Shown here: one piece after another, positions 31,501 through 39,221 of the stretch
How positions within the stretch are numbered: the stretch's first letter is position 1
Layout of the letters: every line of letters starts with the position of its first letter
Notes under the pieces: model-generated
The model's database searches: none
The model's input: the letters and a program-made list of their open reading frames with translations, nothing else
What the model was told of the DNA's origin: nothing
Assembly (NCBI GenBank): GCA_051453625.1
Contig: JBOZIK010000001.1
Coordinates: forward strand, 245,123,130-245,162,350
DNA: 39,221 nt
Direction of reading: 5' to 3'
DNA from: Welwitschia mirabilis
Lineage: Eukaryota; Gnetophyta; Gnetopsida; Welwitschiales
Position numbers and translations under genes: made by a program

Positions 31501-33116
31501 GCCCTTTATCATAAAATACACTATGTTATTTAGTATTAACCATGCATCTATAATGTTATTTAGTTTTATGACATATACCCCTAGATATTCTTAGGATAGA
31601 ATGTAGGGCATAGCAATTAACAACTTACATGTCTATTTTTGTCCATTTTCATTTAGCCTTTTAATAGTTTTTCTAATTTAGTCATCTCGAAGCCATTTTT
31701 TAAGTTACTATTATTCCTTATAATGATACATTCATTGTTGTTAATAACTTGTGATTTTTTGAACTTTCTTTATGTTATTTACTTTTTCTTGATCATCCTA
31801 TTATTTTCACCATTAGCCATGAATTTTACATCTAGTCCATTTTTCACCTCACTTGTGTGTGAGACATAGTATTCCATTTTTTTATTTTCTATTTTTCTTT
31901 TATATTTCTGTTTTTCTTTTCTGACATCTAGTTTGCAAATTTATTTTAGTCTATCTGTTGCCTTTAATGCATTTTTAAATTCCTTGAACTACTCTTAAAA
32001 TGTCTTAACTATGCCTCTTTCATGATCTTAACTCATGTGCTCCTATAATTGATTTATTTGTGAGACATCAAAGTTACTTTCCTTCCATGTTTTCATGTTG
32101 ATTTAAGATGAATTAATTCATTCAGTAACTATAAAAGTGTATTTTTACTTTGGAAATGAATTATAGAAAAACTTTTCATTTATGAAAAAACTTTTACTTT
32201 AATATAATATTTTTAGAATTTAATGACATATTTTTGAGTTATATTATACATGTTTGGCTTAATTGTATATGGTTCTTTGGAATTTCATGTGTGTTCTTTA
32301 GTAAGCCATATACACATTCCCATCACCATAGGATGTAGACATGTAGTTTAGGATTTTTTACCACACCATGATTGATTTCTATGATGGAGTTTTATATCTC
32401 ATTAACATTTTATAGGATTAAACCACTCATTAATGTAACTAAAGCATGATTTTTAGGACATATATATACATACCATTTTGAGTATATATTACTTGTGTAA
32501 TTTTTACTTAATTGTAACATTTCATTCTTTTGTTATTACATCCTTGACAAATGTGTAATAAGGTTCTAATCTAGGAAAAATCAATGTCATTTAGTGTTTT
32601 TACTTTTCAATAATTATTTTAGGAGGATGTGAAGGTCTTTTATATATATATGTGATTTAGTTGTATTCAAAAAGGGTTAAAAATTGGAAGCTCTTTAAAA
32701 AAATAACATTTAAAATGATTGTTCAACTATGGAAAGATGAAGGCTCTTTTAACTTCATAAGAACTACTGGATAGAATTTTCATATGATTTGAGATAAGAA
32801 TCTACATGACAAAGTACTAAAATTAATTTATTTCCTTGATTATGTTATTTTCTTTGTTAATTTGGCTTGCTACTTATTATCCAATTTCTTTGTTAGGAAC
32901 TGGTAAATGCTAAGTGAAGGGCTATGTTGTGAAATTGAATTAGCCATATTTAACAGTATTTGAGGAGTATGTTTTAAGATTATTTAGTAAGTCTTTAGTG
33001 GAATAATAACAAAAGCTAAAATTATTAATGGAATAATAACAAAAGCTAATTTAGCACTAGCGATAACTAAAAGAACATAGTTTTCTATCATTTCTAATAC
33101 TTTTTGAAAGTTTTTT
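28502..33116 (+). other. Interior of the Athila-like element, no recognisable domain
   Basis: The longest plus-strand frames are 29593-29805 (70 codons) and 29853-30086 (77 codons), separated by stops. They are acidic and Asn-rich and could be remnants of one gag-like ORF, but I recognise no motif. The rest, especially 30100-33100, is AT-rich with no open frame. A 30-bp tandem repeat starts at 33001. Confidence 0.45.
33001..33055. repeat. 30-bp tandem repeat, two copies
   Basis: gaataataacaaaagctaa occurs at 33001 and again at 33031; the second copy diverges after 20 bases or so. Confidence 0.8.
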
Positions 33117-33605
33117 TGAGCATGATTCATCATGACCTTGTTGGTAGATCTTCAATAGACAAGTGATGAGATAATAATAAGGTTTAACATTATGATAAGA
33201 TATTAGTAAATACTTTTGCATTAATTATTAGAGTTGACATAATCATCGAGAATGCCTAAGAGATTTTCTTAATGCATTAGATTATAAATTTAATCTATTA
33301 ATTAAATAAGGATTGTTCAAGGCAATGATGGATTTTGGATCACTGGCCATCACCTAATCATATAAATACAGGTAGTAGATGAAGATCTTTTGAAGATATT
33401 CAAAATGATTTACATGGTAGAGTGTTTTTAGATAATTAGATATGGAGGATTAAATAGGTCATTCTTTTATCTCATACAAACAAAGCCTAGATGGAGAGTG
33501 ATCTATAACCAATAAATAATCATTCTATTACTAAATTTATATTGTAATCACTCCTCATTAGTTACAATAGTATAATGGTTGTAACTTTCCATTTGTTACC
33601 TATAA
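33117..33605 (+). repeat. Truncated 3' LTR of the Athila-like element
   Basis: Aligns with 27357-27870 at a distance of 5760 bp, with many point differences. Similarity stops close to the TATA box of the 5' copy. Confidence 0.65.
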
Positions 33606-34249
33606 GAAAAATCAAACTTAAATTAAATTAGTTAAGGATCCAGTATCATTCTTTCATAGGGATGTTGGAAATAATATAAATAGTAAAACACATAAAAACT
33701 AGTTTTACAAAGAAGTTTAAATAATACTATAATTCAAAGTTGGGTGATAAAAGATACTTTCACTAATAAAATTATTGAAGAAAACTAAGGACTTTAAACT
33801 AGCATCAATGTTTAGTTAAGCTAAAGGCTTCATTTAATGATATAATACAAGTTCCAAATTACACTTTAACATACCAAGTTCATTGTGGTATAGATCATGG
33901 TGAAATAATCGCATTAATCACATAAGTGGTGCTAGGATGTTTTATCACTCAGATTCATTATAGCCTACTAGTAAATATAAAAATTAGAAAGTGAAATTTA
34001 AGATTCATCAAATAAAACTAAATGGTAAATGAAAATGTGCATAAGATGGATTCACTAAAAACATGAATAACTTGGTTTTTTAAGTAGCTTTAATTCAAGT
34101 ATTCTAAGTATGTAACTAATCACACATACAATCAAGAAATAGAAACTAATATTGTATTAAAATAAAGGAATTATGATACATTAAAAAATAAATACTAAGA
34201 CTTACAATAAAACATCTAGCTAGTCATAAGACTAGTTCACTCCCAAATG
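33606..34249. other. AT-rich intergenic DNA, no gene seen
   Basis: No open frame or motif. Part of it may be the U5 end of the antisense LTR that follows. Confidence 0.45.
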
Positions 34250-34347
34250 GACAACTTAAAATGCAATGTTAGAGATTGTCTATTACTCCACGGGTGCAAA
34301 TATTTTACCAATCAAGAATGAATGAATATAATAAAGGGGATTGGTAC

Positions 34348-34355
34348 TTTTTATA
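34348..34355 (-). promoter_or_regulatory. TATA box of the antisense LTR
   Basis: Minus-strand tataaaaa followed by gtacc, about 1 kb downstream of the LTR start; a plausible LTR promoter. Confidence 0.5.
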
Positions 34356-34493
34356 GTGGTATTTAAGGGTGGAATAGTTGGAATTCTTCAGTTTGTAGTA
34401 GTAGGTGAGGTGGATAAGATTTTATCCTATAAAGTTAGGTGAAGTTTTCATCCTATAGTACTAGGTGGAGTAGTTAAGATTCCTTGTTCTATA

Positions 34494-34808
34494 ACATTAG
34501 ATGGAATCTTCATTATGTAACATTGGGTGAAAAATCCTTATAATAATTTTAACATGTGGATTCTAGATGCTTTCAACTGATGCTGTCACCATGTGTGATG
34601 ATGTGACCATCACATGTTATTGTCACAAGTTATTACACTATCATGTTACTACATTAGATGGAATCTTCATTATGTAACATTAGGTGAAAAATCCTTATAA
34701 TAATTTTAACATGTGGAGTCTAGATGCTTTCAAATGATGTTGTTGCCATCTGTGATGATGTGACCATCACATGTTATTATCACAAGTCATTACACTATCA
34801 TGTCACTA
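34494..34808. repeat. 157-bp tandem duplication with internal palindrome
   Basis: Copies start with acattagatggaatcttc at 34494 and 34651. Each holds tgtgatg-atgtgac-catcaca, a 7-bp perfect inverted repeat, followed by tgttatt.tcacaagt. Shorter degenerate relatives of the 'ttaggtgga..' part occur just upstream (about 34400-34490). Confidence 0.88.
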
Positions 34809-35367
34809 CTATGTGTATGCCATATCATTACCATGAGATTCCAGTGTCAGTGCCATGTGTCATTAAACATCATGACTAACTGTGATGCAATAAATAATAG
34901 AGTTAACACTTATAATTCAAATTTTACTCATGAATTTATCAAGTAAGTTTAGAAATGATTTCTTCTATAGTATAGGTAATTGTGCCACTAGAATTTTTTT
35001 AAAGCTACCTTCATATTTTGCATTATTCTTTAATATTTAGTTAAGTACTTGAATTTACAATGAGAAAGTGAATAATTTCATAATTAACATTAAAACTAAT
35101 GGAAGAAATACTATCACGATAAAATAATTAATTCAATGTCTTTCCTAAGCTAACTTTGCTTTAAATACTTGATCTAAATGTTAATTTTTACATGTTATTA
35201 CAACCCCTATTATACTTTCATTAAAACTTATCAAAAAACATTATAAAAAATGACTAACATTGAAAAATTATAAGGAAAAGTATTTAAGTACCTTTAAAAT
35301 TTTTTGGTTTAATTTTAAACAAAAAATCAAGATGTCAAAATCAAGAATTTTCTCAAAAACATAGATG

Positions 35368-35583
35368 CTATACCCCCCAACTAAAATCAAACTTTGTCCT
35401 CAAAGTTTTTAAAATAGAAAGAATTGAAAGTAAGATTTGAGAACAAGTCATGTTATCATTAAAGAAAAATATCTTTATGACATGTTTGTTTATTGCAAAA
35501 GAAAAGTAAAAAGTAATGCAACCTATGTTATGATCAAAATAAAAACTATCTAATGAGAAATCACACTCTTTAATTGCCAACAA
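35368..35583 (-). pseudogene. 3' end of gypsy pol, antisense remnant
   Basis: A 71-codon minus-strand frame overlaps the pol end in a neighbouring frame. The typical closing segment of plant gypsy polyproteins, read as FKNFEDKV and followed by a Gly-Gly stretch over the polypurine tract, is visible at about 35413-35373. No integrase motif is preserved upstream (higher coordinates). Confidence 0.5.
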
Positions 35584-37100
35584 TTCAAGCTTAATTTTTA
35601 AAAACTTGAAGTAATGACTAACCCTTAATTAAAAAAAGTATCTCTCATAATGTTTATTTCTCATACATTAGAGATAAGATCAAAATAAAAAAATGAAAAA
35701 TGGAAATAAATGAAATGAACATGAAATGGAAATGATGTTGTAAATAAGTATGAATGAGACTTAACTGTGTAAACTATGAATAAAAAACATAAGGGCCCTT
35801 TTTATTGTAATTTTTTTTCCATATTTTTATTTTTATTTTATGGATTAAATTTCATTCAAGTAATGTGTCAACTAAATAAACTTATAAAATCCAAGAGTTA
35901 ATGAGCAAATCCCAAGTACAAGTGAAGTATTAAGTAAATAAACTTATAAAATCCAAGAGCTAGTGAGAAAATCCTAACTCCAACTATTAAAGTAAATAAA
36001 GCACACAAGGTATTTAATTCCCATCTTAATTTTCATTTATAAAATCAAGAATAACTCTATTTAAACTATTTTAACTTCATTGAACATTTGATGTTATTGT
36101 ATTTTTTTCTTCCAAAAGATTTAAGCATGTCATTCATGAAGAAACTAGTGTTGCATTGCTAACACACATCTATAGGCCCAATGCAGTTAAACATGTCATA
36201 AATAGTTCGTCAGAGTTTCATTGCTAATAAGCATTCATACCATTATGTACTTAACTAAACCCACTAACATTGATCAAAGATAGAATGTGCTTTTAAAGAA
36301 TAGACATATTGTTTTTCTTTTGAGTATACTTCTTCTATAAATTTTTTATATGCAAATAGGGGTTTATTAGCTTATTAGCCTAATTAAGAATTAATCTTAT
36401 CCTCAAGAATGGTTGAAAATAGAGAGTGCATCTTGAAAGATTTTCTAAATTAAAGACCTCAAGTGAATTTAACTTTAATAATATAACTCAAAATAAATGT
36501 TACTTTCCCTTAAAATTCATAAGCATACCCAGTCTCAACTACACTTGGGATGAAAGAAATATCACTTATTATCTATTTAAATATTAAAATCCATTAACTA
36601 CAGTTAGTATGTATCATATCCCATATGTTGTAAACCTTATTTACTTAAATATTAAGTATATTAAGCTTTTAGTCAAATGATTAATTATGCTTATTTAAAT
36701 TCCTTATCCAAATAAAATGTCATTTTAAATTAACCTTAATTTGTAATATTTATAATTTATCATAAAAATTTAAAAAACTTATTTTAAAAGGTTTTTATGA
36801 GAAAAGCTACCAAATATTTTAAATTAGATAATCCCATTATCTAAGGAATTAAAATCACATAAATTGAAAACTTCAAGAGAACATAATAATATTTTTTGCA
36901 TCTTATTTACTTATTAAATTCTTTGTAAATGTGATAGGTGTACTATATTATGAATAAATATTTTCTTCCTTATGTTATATGATTGATAAGTTTTATACAT
37001 TTTGAAATAAATGAGCATTTGAAGAAGTACATGCACTCTAACCTAGAACCAAGAATGATAAATGAGTAGATTTACTCTACCAAGAATTTTATGTTCTTGG
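35584..37100. other. AT-rich DNA with a 62-bp tandem repeat
   Basis: No gene seen. A two-copy repeat of 62 bp lies at 35871-35990 (taaataaacttataaaatcc at both starts). A weaker pair containing tgttgcattgctaa/gtttcattgctaa is near 36127-36230. Confidence 0.5.
35871..35990. repeat. 62-bp tandem repeat, two copies
   Basis: cttataaaatccaagag occurs at 35881 and 35943 in the same longer context; the copies differ at several positions. Confidence 0.82.
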
Positions 37101-37930
37101 GATGTGTGAGAGCACTTGGTTCATAGCATACTCATTGCTTTATTCATTGGAATTGAAGAGTCTGTCTCATTATGCCATGTAACAATTTTGAGATTTCTGC
37201 ATTTATACTTTTGATGCATGTCTTAGATGAATTAAACTTACTTATGAGCATATGAAGGCTTAAGAAGGAGCTAGAATGAGCAAATTATTCATGTAATTCA
37301 CCTTTCTAATTAAATTAAGAAGATTACTCACCCTAGTTAGGTGTATAAGTCATAAATATGATTTTATTTTGTACTTTAATATCACTTATTATTCATCCCA
37401 CTTATCAATGCTAAATCATGTGATCTTATGATCTTGAGATATGTGCCTTTGTTTATCTATATATAAAGATCCTTTCCTCTCTTATAAAATGGAGATACTT
37501 TCATTTTGTTTCATACAAGTGCACTTTTATTTCCTCTCTTTTTCTTTCTTTCATTCTCTTGCTTATGGATCTTGGAGCTTGGAAGCTTAGAGCTAAGAAA
37601 CTCTTGAGCTTGGATCTTTATCAATCTTCAAATATTAAGGTCTTACTAATTTTTACAAGTAAGCTTTTTACTCTTATTATCTATATGATCCTTTTTTTTA
37701 ATTGGAATGATATGATATTGCATTAAGAATTATTTATAACTTTTATGCAATTATGTTATAAAATATTATTTTCTCCCATTGGCTCTCACCAAAATGTTAT
37801 AGTGAGATATGAGGGATCTCTTGTATTTGATGATAGAGGATTACCAATGGATGATTATGGCCAAATGACCAGGGGGTTCACCATAAACAAAGAAGATAAA
37901 TAAATAAATTTGGATACCATGTTTATTTTA
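37101..37930 (+). other. Possible LTR promoter/leader remnant
   Basis: A TATA box (tatatataaag, 37458-37468) is followed by a pyrimidine-rich leader and a run of short 'agcttgga..cttgag' repeats (37571-37620), a layout often seen in the R-U5 part of plant LTRs. No matching second LTR, PBS or polypurine tract was found, so this is weak. Confidence 0.3.
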
Positions 37931-37958
37931 TATATATCTATATATATATATATATCTA
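37929..37958. repeat. TA-rich microsatellite
   Basis: An interrupted (TA)n run of about 30 bases with two tatct interruptions. Confidence 0.85.
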
Positions 37959-39221
37959 TTATTCATTAAGTCTATCTTATTAGGAGCAAACTTTGATCCT
38001 CAGAAATTGCTTTAGGCTAGTATTCTTGCATGGAAATCCCAAGGCTCATAGTAAATGGTTCTTTTTGAATTTTTTTTCAATGATTTGAATTAGTAACTTA
38101 GTTAAGGTATTTTATAAGTAATTAGTTAGTATATCCATTATGTTAAGTTATTGCTTAAGTAGTTGTAGAAACTTTATCATATTTTTATTACCGTGAAAAT
38201 TAAATTTTTAGAATAGAAGCATAAGATAAAAAACATCATATCTTATTACTTAATAGGTATAAATTAATAAAATTACTCATATAAGCATAATACTATGTTA
38301 TGAATGTGAAAATTTAAAAATAGTAATTTTTCTGATGGGTAATTATCTTTAAAAAATTTATTTGTTAAAATACATTAGAAAATAAATGTAAATAATAGTA
38401 AGTAATTAATTTAAATTTTTATACCTATATATTAATATATCTATAAACTTGAGTATCCTAATTTATAAAAAATCGAATAACCTTTCTAAAAATTCTTGAA
38501 TCATTTAAAAAAAGTATTTTGAAAATTATGGTCATTTTAGTGAAGTGCAGTAGAGCTATAATTTTTGAAAATTTGGCAGTTTTAACCTTAAATAATAACC
38601 TTAGAAATAATATTTTTAGAACTATAAGGTAGTTTAACTTAGATTCCAAGAATCTTATTATATGTTTAGTTTCTGAAAAACTATTATAATTTATTTTTGC
38701 TTCATAATTAATTAATTTTTAATTTTTAACTATAATGCTTACTTAGAGCTCAAAAATGTTATAATTAATGTTTAAAATTATAGAAAAATTATCACATAAA
38801 CATTTATAAGGAAATTAAACATATACAATATATTTTTTATCAGTAAAGTAAAATTAAATTACCGATAAGTAATATTTACTTATAGAAATACCTCTTTTTC
38901 CCTTTTTATTTTGCTCACTTTAAATGTGCATGCTTGTAAGAGTTTTCACCTTAGTAGTTTAAGTAATAAAAGTACTCCTGGCTTATCATTTTTTTAATTG
39001 ATTTATAATATAGCCATATGATTATTAAATAAATAATTTATTTCTTAACAATTATATTTGAGCTATACTTTCTTTGTTTACCTTATTTGCACTAGTCTAT
39101 AGAGATTGTCATATGAGCATGGAAGAATGTTTTTAGGCTTGACATAGATCCAAGTATGTTTTAGTTTCTTTAAGTACATTATTAAAATGTTATTTAATAC
39201 ATTATGAATATTTTTATTTTT
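37959..39221. other. AT-rich intergenic DNA, no gene seen
   Basis: No open frame above 63 codons, no repeats or motifs that I can support. Confidence 0.5.

Larger units (their letters stand above)
27357..33605 (+). mobile_element. Athila-like/LARD-like LTR element with few coding traces
   Basis: Direct repeats at 27357-27870 and 33117-33605 align over roughly 500 bp (starts tgag.atgat.cat.atga; shared caatagacaagtgatga; similar ends near gttgcctat/gttacctat). A PBS at 28484-28501 follows an LTR end caaca (28476-28480). This gives a 5' LTR of about 1.12 kb, an interior of about 4.6 kb, and a 3' LTR truncated at 33605. The tRNA-Asp-type PBS points to the Athila/Tat side of Ty3/gypsy. I could not recognise RT, RNase H or integrase inside, so a large non-autonomous derivative (LARD) is possible. 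No clear polypurine tract is seen before 33117, which is a weakness of this interpretation. A 10-N gap lies at 27390-27399. Confidence 0.62.
34250..35372 (-). repeat. Antisense gypsy 3' LTR
   Basis: Read on the minus strand, the pol end NFEDKV (35407-35390) is followed by a polypurine tract agttgggggg (35382-35373) and then the presumed LTR start (35372, now ta in place of TG). A TATA box TATAAAAA lies at 34355-34348 on this strand, in the context accactataaaaagtacc. U3 contains the 157-bp tandem repeat. The left end is not defined and is placed approximately. The rest of the element should lie to the right, but no further coding domain could be recognised there. Confidence 0.58.

Noticed and set aside
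35368-35583. 71-codon minus-strand frame as an independent gene
   Set aside because: It overlaps the pol end and polypurine tract of the antisense gypsy element in another frame.

Overview
The window looks like nuclear DNA of a seed plant. It holds one complete plant class V (GH18) chitinase gene, the last 58 codons of a second copy, and about 36 kb of AT-rich sequence made mostly of decayed retrotransposons. The great age of the elements, the large gene spacing and the AT-rich decay would fit a gymnosperm, but nothing here fixes the species. I see no prokaryotic, viral-genome, CRISPR, tRNA or rRNA feature.

Layout. 1-175 is the 3' end of chitinase copy 1 (+), followed by a 3' flank to about 555 that is also found behind copy 2. 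556-6115 is AT-rich, with a decayed antisense LINE reverse transcriptase (about 2300-3780) and a three-copy tandem repeat (4549-4832). 6116-15737 is a 5'-truncated Ty1/copia element (A, +): pre-integrase, integrase, RT, RNase H, a promoter-like region, a 3' 'env-like' ORF relic, polypurine tracts and a 1.1-kb LTR. A is interrupted by an unidentified 1-kb insert in the integrase and by a solo-LTR-like insert (9322-10412). The A LTR runs directly into a primer-binding site and the gag-integrase of a second copia copy (B, to about 18027), so A and B share one LTR. 18190-18830 is a second LINE relic, and 19414-19641 a 114-bp tandem duplication.

20415-21587 is the intact, intronless chitinase copy 2 (390 aa with signal peptide), preceded by a less AT-rich promoter region and followed by its conserved 3' flank. 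From about 22480 to 27350 lies a decayed Ty3/gypsy element (+) whose gag region carries a TRIM-like miniature LTR element (23730-24042). Its 3' LTR is cut by an Athila-like or LARD-like element (27357-33605) with a recognisable tRNA-Asp-type primer-binding site. About 34250-35407 holds the end of an antisense gypsy element (pol end, polypurine tract, LTR with TATA box and 157-bp tandem repeats). The remainder to 39221 is AT-rich with short tandem repeats and no gene I can support.

Function. The only gene likely to work is the chitinase at 20415-21587, and possibly copy 1 beyond the left edge. It is a secreted chitin hydrolase, expected in defence against fungi. Everything else is mobile-element debris carrying many stops, frameshifts, nested insertions and C-to-T type decay. 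Three of the six N gaps are flanked by near-duplicate sequence and are probably scaffolding artefacts. I found no convincing new system. The most interesting non-coding structure is a roughly 23-bp-periodic GACGTC-type motif array present both in the copia LTR and, with a TATA box, upstream of the element's 3' ORF.
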